From contig JAQISU010000155.1 in NCBI GenBank assembly GCA_029339505.1, positions 15,887,501 to 15,951,500 on the forward strand: a stretch of 64,000 nt of DNA, in the 5' to 3' direction. The notes beneath the pieces are model-generated. The model saw only the letters and a program-made list of their open reading frames with translations, searched no databases and was not told where the DNA came from. Positions 43,348 through 52,505 of the stretch are shown here, piece after piece. The stretch comes from Unio delphinus. Its lineage: Eukaryota > Mollusca > Bivalvia > Unionida > Unionidae. The number at the start of each line of letters is the position of its first letter. Positions within the stretch are counted from its first letter, which is position 1. The position numbers and the translations under genes were made by a program.

Positions 43348-44013
43348 TCACTTCCTATCACTAGGTCCTACTAAAGGTAGGTATTGACAATTCGGAGACC
43401 ATCGAGCATGTTCCAGGTAAGCGGAGTCTTTCTGTTCCCACTCGTAAATGGACACACCACAACTGAAACAATTGACTTTATCCCCTTCGCCCAAGTAGAA
43501 AAATCCGGCTCTGGCTAATTCTTCAGGAGTTGGTCCAGGCAGATATTTTGGCCATTTATCTTTGAAGGTTTGGAATCGACTTTTAAAGTGACAGTATTCA
43601 GGCAAACTTGTCGGGAACGAATATTTGACTCTCCTCACTTCTGTTCGATGTAGGTACGATGAAATTCCTAGGAGTCCACGATAACGTGTGGCACCGCTTT
43701 CGCATCCCTCAGGTTTAACACGCACAGCATCACTTTCCAGGGTAGATATAGGGGTAATAGTCATAGCAACGTTCCCACGATATCCTGCTGAATCACTAAG
43801 GTCACAGCGTCTGGCATCACTACAATCGTAAGGTATATCATCGCACTCTGTAACGCAATTACAGTGCATACCGCAAGGACACTTACAGTTTCCTTCCGGA
43901 CAACTTCCGTTGCAATGCATAGGTCTTATCCATCCAGTACGTTTCACACTTGGGAAAGGTACATTTGTTTTACAATCCCCAAGCTTGAATGATGTCTGTT
44001 TAAATGGATTCAT
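43348..44013 (-). CDS. BIR-domain (inhibitor-of-apoptosis type) protein
   Basis: 221 residues from the ATG at 44011-44013, intact. The N-terminal half holds a Cys cluster (CNGSCPEGNCKCPCGMHCNC). The C-terminal 75 residues form a BIR domain: RFQTFKDKW, the GFFYLGEGDKVNCFSCG block with its CxxC, W and D (YEWEQKDSA), and the distal zinc ligands in EHARWSPNC. No RING finger follows. BIR proteins bind and inhibit caspases or their activators, so the likely role is blocking host cell death during element replication. It is one of the few large genes left open. The domain looks host-derived, but the source cannot be told from here. Confidence 0.85.
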   Translation of the reverse strand: MNPFKQTSFKLGDCKTNVPFPSVKRTGWIRPMHCNGSCPEGNCKCPCGMHCNCVTECDDIPYDCSDARRCDLSDSAGYRGNVAMTITPISTLESDAVRVKPEGCESGATRYRGLLGISSYLHRTEVRRVKYSFPTSLPEYCHFKSRFQTFKDKWPKYLPGPTPEELARAGFFYLGEGDKVNCFSCGVSIYEWEQKDSAYLEHARWSPNCQYLPLVGPSDRK

Positions 44014-44048
44014 CTTCTTTTCGCTTGACCGTTGTAGTGACAAATGAA

Positions 44049-47000
44049 CTATTGGTCTTGGACGATGTCCCTTTTTATATGCTGCCCAATTTCGACGTGA
44101 CCGTACGGTAGAGTAAAGTGATTGGGAAGTCGTACTCTTTTTTGGTACACGATTTGATAGACTTTTTCCAAAGGTCGGCTAACGATTTGGTGTGTGGGTA
44201 AACGGACAATCTTGTGCGGTTCTTGGGTAGTCACTTTAAACGTTTCATCCTGTCCCGACTGTAAGACTTCTTGAAGCACGTCAAAGTTCACCACTCGACT
44301 GGTGCGATAATTGAGAGTCAATCCTTTCACTTTACATTCGGTGTGTATTTCTCCTTGACGGTCTCGGTATTCGTAGCCGTAATGTTTACGACCGCCACTT
44401 GCAAAACATAGAATCTTGTCGTTGGGATGTTCATCGTTCCAGGCTCTTAAACGGTCTCTTTCGATGACAGGGTTACACTGGTTCGGTCGGTGAATGTAGA
44501 TGCAACTGTCCGTGTCAAAATACAACACACGATCTCCTAACAGTTCTAACACTTCGTACAATTTTAAGCGAGCGTGGGCTGTCACGTAAGCCGCAATGAT
44601 GACATTTCCAAATTTGTCGGCTTCTACAAAGTCTAGTTCTTCTTCGTAATTGACTAAGATCAAGTCCTCACGAATTACGTCCACGTGTTTCATGACTTTG
44701 GTTTTGTCGTGAATCATCTGTAAGTAGCGAGACGGCTCGGACAAATACTCCGTCTCGGGTAAAGAGGGTAGTTGTGCCATTTTACCCCACAAGCAATTGA
44801 GCAGCACTTTGGCAAACGATCGCCTTCCTTCGTTTTTCTCGATGTGGTCTAAAGTGATGCCTTCCTGCTCCCGATATTTTTCTTTGAATATCTTTTGGTC
44901 TTCTTGAGTGTGACACCAGGAAGGATAACCTCTAGCTTCTTGTTTTAGTTTTAAAAAGGCATCCACGTAGTCTGCAAAAATACCTTTCTGTCTCTCGTCG
45001 CCCTTGCGGTATTGTTGTGTCTTGGGAAAGTGGTAAATTTCGTACACATCTAACAGTCGATATCCCAGGTCCAGAGCTTTAAACAATTCCACGCTCACCC
45101 ACGTTCCTGTCAAGGCACGTTCTTCCAGGGTGTGATGACAAGGTTGGTCTTGGTTTCACGTTTCGGCACATGTGCGACACAAAGGAAACATCAGTTTTCC
45201 TTGGCAATGGTGAGGTAAAACGGGATGGTACAAGTCTGTGGGTGGTAAGACTTTACACTTGATCAATCCTTCATACTGTCGAATGTGGTCCAAGTCAGTG
45301 TGTTCTGTCATCAATTCTGGATGCCCTACGGGAAAGTGACAATATTTGCACACGTAAGGATAAAGCGAACACACGTCCAAGTATTTGATTTCTTCTCCTT
45401 TCTCTTCGTCCACCTGGTACAGCAAACAGGTAGCATTCGTTCGTCCTCCGTACAAACTATCCCGAGGGTTCAGGGGGTCCACCAACTTGTAACTTTCTAC
45501 AATGCGTTTAAAGTCGGGATCGGTTTTCAAACGCAGATCGTACTCGTGTTACCACATTTCCACCACCTGGTATCCTTGCTGTTCTAACTTCAAACTTCGC
45601 TGACAAGTAGTCTGGTACAAGTCTTCCAAGGTTCGTTGTAAAAACTGATTTTTGGTGTTACGCTGAGGGTAGCATAGGGGACATCCGTGAAATAAACATC
45701 CGTTAAACTCGTACATGATCTGAGGGTTTTCTAAGTCCCATCCATCTACCGAATACGTTCCGATGGTCTTTTCGCCTCCTCCGTTGCGAGTGTGTTGGAT
45801 CCATTTGTCTTCCTTGTCGCACAAGTAATGGAGCCAGCGTAGGGCTTTGACCGAGTATTGACGTTTGACAAAATTTGTCGTTTGAGGACTGATGACAGCT
45901 AGAGTATTTTCGGGCATGAAGCGTTTTCGGTACACTAAGGAACATGCTTTGGCAATGGTACGAGCTTCTTTCAAAGGATCGATCCCACCGTATTCCATGA
46001 ACAATTCTCGAAATTTTCCACAGCAGCGTCGTAAAATGTCCACGTCAGATCGACATTACTTTAAAATTTCTTCTTGAAAGTCAAAGGGGTCCGAGGCGTG
46101 AGTCTGGTACCAAGCATGGAAAGCTTCTCGTTGTTCGGTGCGCATGTTGTCGGGGTCGTAGTCGTCAGCCTCAGGCAAATGGGGTAGAACGGGGTGTTGA
46201 TTGGCTTTGGTATTAAAAAAGTGTGGAAAATAACCTTTAGCCATTTTTGTCATTCCAAACGTTTTAGGCATGCGACTCAAAGGCATGGCCAAGTAACACA
46301 TCGAATCTTTAAACTGTACTTGTCCTACTTGCATAGAAATGATTTTGGCTCCGTTCAAAGTCACTTGAGGCCGTTCGGTACTTTGTTCCGCATAGTATCA
46401 AAGCAGAAATTGCCCATCGTATCCCGAGAAATTGTGAGCCATGACCGTGGCATGGCGATGACACTCTCCGTAACGTTCGATGTCTTCTGGACTCCACGTC
46501 TCGTCGATGGGGTTTAGGATCCATTGTGCAAAATCGGCTCGCGTGTTTGACCCTCAAAAGATTTTTCACGTCCTCCAGGAATCTTGCTGCAGTGAGGGCA
46601 ATGACTAAAGATAGGTTCTTGTATACACTGCTCGCACGCACGGTGAGCCACGCAGAAATTAGGAATGTGAATACCAGTTTCTTGCATGCATTCGAAATCA
46701 AAAAAGATAAAATTCCCTTTCTTCTGGGTATCTTCTGGTTGGGGTTGATATTTTTGAATGAAGCATTCGTGCTCCAAGTCCACGATTTGGTGACAAATGT
46801 GACATCGTTTCTTCCCTCGACAAACGTGTAACTTAACACTATTGGTACGTATGCCTTGTCCACAAGTAGGGCACAATCTCAAAAGCTGACAAGTATTTTT
46901 CTGCTGTGAACCTTGCATCTTCAAATGTTGTTGGTAACAGGTAGGACTGACAAAAGTGCGCTGACAAACATGTTAAAAAATCCACAATATCTAAGTTAAA

Positions 47001-48148
47001 CAAAAATGCACTCTTTCTTGTCCTTTGTCCAGACAAGGTTGAGAGGCCAAACATCCCTCACATTTCGATCCACAATGTTTGTGTTGTTCTCGATTGTTAT
47101 AACCATAATCACATTTTTCACAGTAGTAACTGTATCCCAGGAATCCAGTGATACTGGTAATGGTATCAAAATGACCATCGTGATGATAGACGTGAATGTA
47201 TTTTCCGTCTTTGAAATGGTGGCCTCGAAACAAAAGAGGTCCACGCACTTCTTGAGGGTGTACTTTTAAGGTGTAACGTGAAGCCAAGACGTCTTGCAAT
47301 TTTTGCATTTCTGGAATGCCGCAAGGGCTGTCTCTGGATATCCCCGCTTGCTGTAACAGGAGTTCTGCTTCACTTCGTTGTTTGGCTCGGTCCGATTGTC
47401 AAATAGTTTTCCAGGCTCTTTTCCATTCTACCGTATCGTTCTTGTTGGCATACGTTCGTCCCACGACGACAGCACGGGCTAAACACATCTGGTCTTGAGG
47501 ATTGTTAATTCGGACGAGGCTTAGTTTGGTGTTGCGATGGTTGTCGACCAATAATACTTTTTTGCGTCCGGTCCCCTGGGGAAGAGACACGTGGGTCATG
47601 AACAGTGTGGCTTTTCCATCGGTGATGTGAAACTTGTCGTTGGATTGTTGCACATGTTGAATTTTGTCAATGACTTTGGAAGGTGTTAATTGTGATGGGT
47701 TAGTAAACTCGATCCAAACGGGAGACTTTAAATTATCGTGATGAATAGAAAGTCTCAAGCGATCGTCTTCTTTGGCTTGACATTGCTGTTTCAATGCAGT
47801 TAACACAGAATCCCACACCTCGGTAATGAACCCTTCTGTATTCTCCAAAGGTACATTGGACTCGAAATCTTTAAACTTTACGGCATACGTGTAAGCCGTT
47901 GTTCTAAATTTTCGAGAGGAACGCTTTTCCGTCTCTCGAATGTGACAGTAATTTTCAGGGTTTACTAATGGTGGTGCATTTTGCTTGGACGTCGATTGCC
48001 TGGGTGTAGATTCGGGCTCACTCATGTCATCTTCAAAATCACTGGCATGAATCTGAGCCAAGACTTCAGCTACTGTGCTAGGCGATACATTACGTTTCTG
48101 TCTCTTACTGTTTTCTCCTTTCTCCACAACATGATGCGGTCTTTTCAT
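44049..48148 (-). pseudogene. polB: Protein-primed family B DNA polymerase, multiply broken (copy 1)
   Basis: About 1,360 codons from the ATG at 48146-48148. An N-terminal extension is followed by zinc-binding segments (CPTCGQG, CHICHQI near 46.8 kb), exonuclease motif I (FDFE, about 46.69 kb), AHNFSGYDG (about 46.43 kb), motif A-type DVCSLYP (about 45.37 kb), motif B-type LLNCLWGKM (about 44.79 kb) and motif C YFDTDS (about 44.51 kb). Breaks: TGA at 47399-47401, an insert with a stop at 46966-47005, a frame change near 46.5 kb, TGA 46398-46400, TAA 46056-46058, TAA 45549-45551 and TGA 45156-45158. After the single frame change all remaining breaks are in one frame. It would have copied the element from a protein primer; it is now inactive. 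Confidence 0.9.
46970..47000 (-). repeat. 31-nt sequence duplicated from the 49.56-kb gene, inserted in PolB
   Basis: The 31 bases here are identical to 49556-49586, in the same orientation. PolB copy 2 (59837-59842) shows the uninterrupted sequence: five bases there are replaced here by 35. The net change is +30, keeping frame length but bringing in a stop. See findings. Confidence 0.9.
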
Positions 48149-48281
48149 CTTGTCTGCAAAAAGTCAAATGACTACCTTTTAAAGACCATAACCCCTATAT
48201 ATTCATGACCGATCCGTGCATATATAAAGGGTTAGTGTCTAACCCTTCAGTATTCATTTCACTCTCACATTGACCAGAACG
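48149..48281. promoter_or_regulatory. Divergent promoter between PolB and the zinc-knuckle gene
   Basis: 133 bp separate the two start codons. On the + strand TATATAAAG lies at 48221-48229. For the - strand an A/T box (reverse of CTATATATTC, about 48195-48204) faces PolB. A perfect 7-bp palindrome, GGGTTAG-TGT-CTAACCC, sits at 48229-48245, overlapping the TATA end. It could be a factor site or transcript hairpin. Early-gene co-regulation is inferred. Confidence 0.55.
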
Positions 48282-48758
48282 ATGAAAGAACCTACAGAAG
48301 TGGAACTTCTCATCAGAGCTTTACGTGGGGTCATACGAAAGTTTTCTTCAGACAAGCCTACGGACTACTATCCTTCCTTTCGAGATAAAAGTCAAGATAC
48401 TTGCTATATCTGTAAGAAGAAAGGACATTGGGCTACAGAATGTTCAGATCGTGACAAAAATAAAAAAGGTACCAATAGAGACAAAAGTCAAGATACCTGT
48501 TATTATTGTAAAGAGAAAGGACATTGGTCTCCAAACTGCCCTAAGAAACAACAGGAGCAGGAGGAGGAGGAGGAGGAGGTGGAGGAGGAAAGAAATTCTG
48601 AACACTAGGAGGAAGAGGTACCCTCTCCCAAGGAAGAACCCCGACACGTTCACAAAGACAAGAAAAGAAGACGAAACGAAACTGACGAAGAAAAAGAAAA
48701 AGCTGTGACAGTAAAGAAAATGAAAAAACAGAAAGAGGGAAACAGAAGAAACCTATGA
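48282..48758 (+). pseudogene. Two-zinc-knuckle (CCHC) protein, one nonsense codon
   Basis: From the ATG at 48282 the frame is open to TAG at 48606-48608, then continues open to TGA at 48756-48758. Two near-identical zinc knuckles (CYICKKKGHWATEC and CYYCKEKGHWSPNC) are separated by a charged linker that repeats DKSQDTCY. They are followed by a run of Glu, and after the stop by a Lys/Arg/Glu-rich tail. CCHC knuckles bind single-stranded nucleic acid. This would be a nucleic-acid-binding protein divergently paired with PolB. The duplicated 30-residue module suggests internal gene duplication. Confidence 0.7.
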
Positions 48759-49009
48759 ACTTTTTAAAAATGGTATTGTGTTATGTTATGTTGTGATATT
48801 GAATTGTAACGTTTGTACTAGAATATACCAGAGAGAAAAAAACGTAAGTCTCTCTTGGTTTTGATTTTATAGAATAAGAACCTACACTCATACATTGCTT
48901 CACTCACACGTATATCATGGGTTTAAAAAAAAATAATAATAAAAAGGACTTTTGAGTTTTCATTGAATTAAGCAATTGAAATAGTATTTCTTTTCGAAAT
49001 AATTGGAGT
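48759..49009. other. Non-coding spacer between convergent genes
   Basis: An AT-rich stretch holding 3' ends of the zinc-knuckle gene (+) and the coiled-coil gene (-). An imperfect hairpin, ACCAGAGAGA with TCTCTCTTGGT, lies near 48828-48861. No ORF is seen. Confidence 0.4.
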
Positions 49010-49025
49010 GGCCCTGAAAAGGACC
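49010..49025 (-). terminator. Histone-type 3' end stem-loop (minus strand)
   Basis: On the - strand the sequence reads AAC, then GGTCCT-TTTC-AGGGCC, then ACT: a 6-bp stem with one G-U pair and a 4-nt TTTC loop. This is the layout and near-consensus sequence of the stem-loop of replication-dependent histone mRNAs. It starts 33 nt after the stop of the 49059 gene. A purine-rich block (TCGAAAAGAAA) follows, as a histone downstream element would. Confidence 0.8.
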
Positions 49026-49058
49026 GTTGGTGTTTTGTGTGTTTAAAACAAAACAAAA

Positions 49059-49703
49059 TCAGAAACGGGACGAAATCCTCTTGAGCTGACTTAAGCCTTT
49101 GCCACGGCCAAGGCCTACTTCGGGACTGGTAGTTCCTGTCAATGATTTGGTAGAAATCACTAACGGTGGTATGGCAGACGCAGTCACAGAGAGATCGGGT
49201 TGTTTAGCTCGAGAAGGTCTTTTTCTCTTCGGTCTTGATAAAGAAGTCTGATACATTTGTTTCAGACTCCTTAACTCAGCTAAAATATCTAAAAGTACCG
49301 TCGTGACCATTTGATTTTCACTATTTTCTTTCTGTCCTTGGTCTTCTTTCTTCTCGGTTGCTGCTGCTGCTACTGTTTCTTCCTGGTGTTTCCTTCTTGC
49401 TTCTTCTTCCTGCTGTTGAATAAGAAAAGCTTGTTCTTCTACTTTCTGTTGTTGTAAAAATCGCTCCAATTCTTCTTTTTGTCTCTGCTTAAAATCATTG
49501 ACGTGTACATAAGAAGAAGCAAAAGGTAAAGAAGGTTCCGGAATAAACTCTTACGATGTTAAAAAATCCACAATATCTAAGTTAAAATCAACTTCTTCTG
49601 GATGTAGATTTGTCATGACTACTAAAGTCACTGCTGGCCCATGACTTGCTGTCTCTACTCCTGTCTCACCCCAATTCATCGTCTTCTTAGTGTCCGCCAT
49701 CAT
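49059..49703 (-). pseudogene. Coiled-coil Gln/Glu-rich protein with histone-type 3' end, one nonsense codon
   Basis: ATG at 49701-49703. The frame runs to 49059 with one TAA at 49551-49553, about 214 codons in all. The middle is a Gln/Glu-rich helix (FLQQQKVEEQAF, LIQQQEEEARRK), likely coiled coil. SRPKRKRPSRAKQ, a bipartite-like basic stretch, follows, and then PEVGLGRGKGLSQLKR at the end. I recognise no family, and it is not a histone. It is transcribed away from the + gene at 49920 and ends with a histone-type stem-loop. Confidence 0.55.
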
Positions 49704-49919
49704 TGACAACTCTGTCTCATCGATTGACTGCGCACAGGCGCTAGTACCTCTATATAGAAAAGGTGACGTCACAGACCGCTCTCTTCCGATTGGATGACTG
49801 TGACTGACTTTTGTAACGCGTGTTTGGATTGGTGGATAAACTCAATCCGTTTCAATCCGCTCTTCCCCTATAAATAACCGCAGTACACGGCATTCGCTTC
49901 ACCTGTTTCTCATTACAAA
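49704..49919. promoter_or_regulatory. Bidirectional histone-like promoter
   Basis: Between the divergent start codons are a minus-strand TATA box (49750-49757), a perfect TGACGTCA cAMP-response/ATF site (49764-49771) and two inverted CCAAT boxes (ATTGG at 49789-49793 and 49828-49832). A plus-strand TATAAATA (49869-49876) is followed by CATTCG (49891-49896), close to the CATTC cap-site motif known from invertebrate histone genes. CCAAT plus TATA in a short divergent spacer is the layout of H2A-H2B gene pairs. Confidence 0.65.
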
Positions 49920-50153
49920 ATGTGGACTAATGTAGAATCTTCTACCCTTGTGTCTACCATGCTGTTTCGGACTGACATACCCATGTATGTCAGATCATCG
50001 TGGAGTGTCATTCATATGACGGATACAGCCTTTTGGAAGAGAAGGGTATACGTAGAAAGACAAGGTTGCTTAAAGAGAGTTCTCTTCTATGGACCCACAG
50101 TGAGGAGAAGTTTAAGGAAGAGAAGAAGATCTGTGAGATGTCCTCTATGTTAA
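49920..50153 (+). CDS. Unrecognised 77-aa basic protein with histone-type 3' end
   Basis: ATG at 49920-49922, intact, TAA at 50151-50153. The N-terminal half is uncharged and Ser/Thr/Val-rich. The C-terminus is strongly basic (RRSLRKRRRSVRCPLC). It is not homologous to a core histone as far as I can see. The mRNA would have a TATA/CCAAT promoter 5' and a histone stem-loop 27 nt after the stop. Nuclear or DNA-binding function is possible from the basic tail; unproven. Confidence 0.6.
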   Translation: MWTNVESSTLVSTMLFRTDIPMYVRSSWSVIHMTDTAFWKRRVYVERQGCLKRVLFYGPTVRRSLRKRRRSVRCPLC

Positions 50154-50180
50154 CAAAATACTGTTAACATTACACATAAC

Positions 50181-50196
50181 GGCCCTTTTCAGGGCC
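50181..50196 (+). terminator. Histone-type 3' end stem-loop (plus strand)
   Basis: AAC-GGCCCT-TTTC-AGGGCC-ACT: a perfect 6-bp stem and 4-nt loop, matching the histone mRNA 3' stem-loop consensus. It begins 27 nt after the stop of the 77-aa gene. A purine-rich TCGAAAAGATA follows 9-12 nt later, where a U7-pairing element is expected. Family knowledge: such mRNAs are cut and left without poly(A), and are made in S phase. Confidence 0.85.
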
Positions 50197-50284
50197 ACTC
50201 ATAGGTCTCGAAAAGATATTAGCTTTCATTGCCACCATTTTTCCCCTTGTCGCTCTACAGTTCCCTATACCCATACAAATCATA

Positions 50285-50520
50285 TTCCCCATGTTCCATT
50301 TCCCTTGAGGCTAGATAGGCCCAAATAGTTCCCATGTTCAATTCCCCTTGAGGCTAGATAGACCCACTATGTTCAATTTCCCTTGAGGCTAAATAGGCCC
50401 AAATAGTTCCCCATGTTAAATTTCCCTTGAGGCTAGATAGACCCACCATGTTAAATTCCCCTTGAGGCTAGATGTGCCCAAGCCCTGTTTGACTGGATTT
50501 TCTATTGAGGCTAGAGTGCC
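50285..50520. repeat. Minisatellite with CCCTTGAGGCTAGATAG core
   Basis: Six to seven imperfect units carry the core TCCCTTGAGGCTAGATAG, alternating short (about 32 nt) and long (about 45 nt, with CCCAAATAGTTCCC) spacers. It lies about 90 bp beyond the histone-type stem-loop, at or just outside the right end of the Polinton-like element. No ORF. Confidence 0.85.
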
Positions 50521-50524
50521 CCCT

Positions 50525-50660
50525 ATTCCTACTTGCATGAGTTCGAATCTAAGATTCGGCTAATGTAGTTATGTGACAAAGCTTCTCGTGGGTCGGTAGT
50601 TCTTTTCGGGGGGTTTCCTGGGTTCTTCCTCCACCAATAATAATGGCCGCCAGAGCTAGA
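50525..50660 (+). repeat. SINE fragment
   Basis: GAGTTCGAATCT resembles a tRNA B box. It is followed by GTCGGTAGTTCTTTTCGGGG, a GGTTTCCTGGGTTCTTCC stretch and CCTCCACCAATAATAATGGC. I associate this central domain with widely spread invertebrate SINEs. The A-box part is missing. Confidence 0.45.
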
Positions 50661-51345
50661 TCCGCGGTTTTCTCGCCCAATCGGGCTTCTTTTTAAATTT
50701 GATTGCGGGAAATATTTCCAGATTGCGGGTTGCGGTGTTTTGGGTTGGTTTCTGATTTGTGTCGCCGTACTTTTCGCTGCATCAAACTGCTATTAATTTA
50801 TCCTCATTCAGTTTCACATTGGCGCTAGTGACGATAATATATAACAATTCTTAATGAATCCATTATTCTGGATGTATCTCCATAGATTTATCTCACATTG
50901 TTAATTTTTTTGCTGAAATTGCGAAACATGAAGAACGATGCGCGCTTCAAATTTCAAATTTCAATTAAGATAGCATATCCATAGCATATCAATTCTGGTA
51001 ACTGTAGCATATAGGGCAGAGGCACTATTATCACTTTATCACTGTTATAATATTTTTTTACAACTTACATGTTTGGTATTTGGTTCTTATTGCTCTTCAG
51101 ATTATAATCTTCAAATTGGGCGGTTTTAGGCTGCTTTTTAAAGGTACACGGGCGGGAATTGAAAAAAGTATCTGGCAACACTGCTGACCGCCATGTATAG
51201 CATATCGTGTGCTGAAAATGGCGTTAAATCCTACAACAACAACATTACTTTTTTTTAGAAGATACACATTGTTTTGTCTTCTGTGTAATTGTATCGTTGG
51301 TATAGCTACAATGTCAGTCACTCCAGTAATAGCCAAATACGTAAT
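50661..51345. other. Non-coding, nothing recognised
   Basis: No supported gene. Short ORFs at 51097-51336 (-) and 51209-51412 (+) overlap on opposite strands and run into the (GT)n tract; I treat them as chance. Confidence 0.4.
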
Positions 51346-51347
51346 TA

Positions 51348-51349
<2 letters not shown>

Positions 51350-51392
<43 letters not shown>
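51350..51392 (+). repeat. (GT)n microsatellite
   Basis: About 20 uninterrupted GT dinucleotides. Confidence 0.98.
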
Positions 51393-51398
<6 letters not shown>

Positions 51399-51429
51399 CG
51401 ATTTTAACGTAGCTTCAGTAAGTTTTATC

Positions 51430-51712
51430 TCATATGGCCACAATGTTTGAACGGAGGCAGTTTATTGTGATGTCTAGTACCGGGGCATCATGCAATAGAC
51501 ATGTAACATAGTGCCACACCCAGTCACATTATTCTGACATCAGGCCGACCATGCATAACATTGACCTCAACATGTTGAGCGCCAAACGAGGCAGATGCAA
51601 GTACCATTTGTATAAGTCTTTGGCATGAATCGGCCGCAGTTTGAACTTGCGACCTTCAGCATCAAAAACGGACGCTCTAACCACTTCGGCCACAGAGGTG
51701 GTCACATGAGCG
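51430..51712 (-). repeat. tRNA-derived SINE
   Basis: On the - strand a tRNA-like head has an A box (GTGGCCGAAGTGGTTAGAG) and a B box (GGTCGCAAGTTCAAACT) at normal spacing. A tail with TGACTGGGTGTGGCACTATG follows. The head resembles Leu/Ser tRNAs, but the cloverleaf is not complete. The total is about 280 nt, typical of a full SINE. Confidence 0.7.
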
Positions 51713-52330
51713 GTCACTTAAATTGGTAATATTCTAATACAAAACGCAAGTTCTTTAAGAGTGGCACCAAAGTATACTACGATAATAGCACTTACCAATA
51801 TTTCCGTTCTGGTCATGCTCGAATTCCAGAAATTTAGCTGACAATGTAAGAAACTTCGTCATGTGATTGTGAAGGAAGAAAATGCGCCTTATACAATACA
51901 AATGCCTTTTTCCCGCGTAATTGAAATTTACTCGTAAAAGATATAACTAGACCTATTGGTGAACATTTTACGTACCATTGGTTCTGGACTATATTCACTC
52001 TGATGTAAGTTTCTTCTCTTTTCGGAATCAAATTCTAACACAAGTAAGTAGATGTCTTATTAAGTTCGGTTGACATATATTGCCGTGTGCTGAAAAGGAC
52101 GGTAATCGTGGAATGCAAAAGTCAGTTAAAGTAGCGTTCAGTTTCATTCACGAAATGAAGCTATTCTATCGCGTTCAACAACATGCATGTTTTTATTCAA
52201 TTCGTTAGAAAAGTATATCCCATCTAAAACTGAAAGCCGAACGTCACCCACAACGCTGTTTATTTTGAAAGTAAGACGTGGACCGAAAATAAAATATCAA
52301 AGTAGATGTCTGACATTGTAGGACTAGAAT
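51713..52330. other. Non-coding, nothing recognised
   Basis: No ORF with support, and no repeat that I can name. Confidence 0.4.
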
Positions 52331-52334
52331 GTAT

Positions 52335-52505
52335 CATGACAGTCTACTTGTACATAGAGAAACTATAAGAATACAAGAATGTGTGAAAACAATATACGTG
52401 TACAATTGAGAAATACGAGAGTACTGCAATGTGTGATAACATTCTACTTGTTCAATGGGGAACAACAAGTGTACTGTAGAGTGTGATAACAATATACTTG
52501 TACAA
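52335..52505. repeat. Short tandem repeat, period about 51 bp
   Basis: Four imperfect units are marked by ATACTTGTACAA-like blocks near 52345, 52395, 52446 and 52493, alternating with GTGTGATAACA. Confidence 0.7.

Larger units (their letters stand above)
33250..50210 (-). mobile_element. Polinton/adintovirus-like element, decayed
   Basis: The block contains the hallmark set of Polinton/Maverick and adintovirus elements: protein-primed PolB, retroviral-type integrase with chromodomain, FtsK/HerA-type ATPase, adenain-like protease, double-jelly-roll major capsid and penton-like minor capsid. Lineage-specific small basic and membrane proteins accompany them. The boundaries are estimates. I could not find convincing terminal inverted repeats by eye at about 33.1 kb or 50.2 kb. 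Almost every large gene is interrupted, mainly by single in-frame stops, so the copy is defective. Confidence 0.9.

Noticed and set aside
34479..48758. Alternative genetic code (stop codons read as amino acids)
   Set aside because: All three stop codons occur as interruptions, and the residue expected at the places I can judge differs (Gly/Ser-type in Walker A, Cys, Glu elsewhere). Copy 2 of PolB has ordinary sense codons at several of the sites. Plain nonsense mutation explains it.
33110..50300. Terminal inverted repeats of the Polinton-like element
   Set aside because: I compared the 33.1-33.4 kb and 50.0-50.3 kb ends by eye in reverse complement and found no convincing match. An alignment program is needed before any claim.
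51600..51712. Functional tRNA gene on the minus strand
   Set aside because: The tRNA-like part continues directly into a SINE body and the acceptor stem does not pair.
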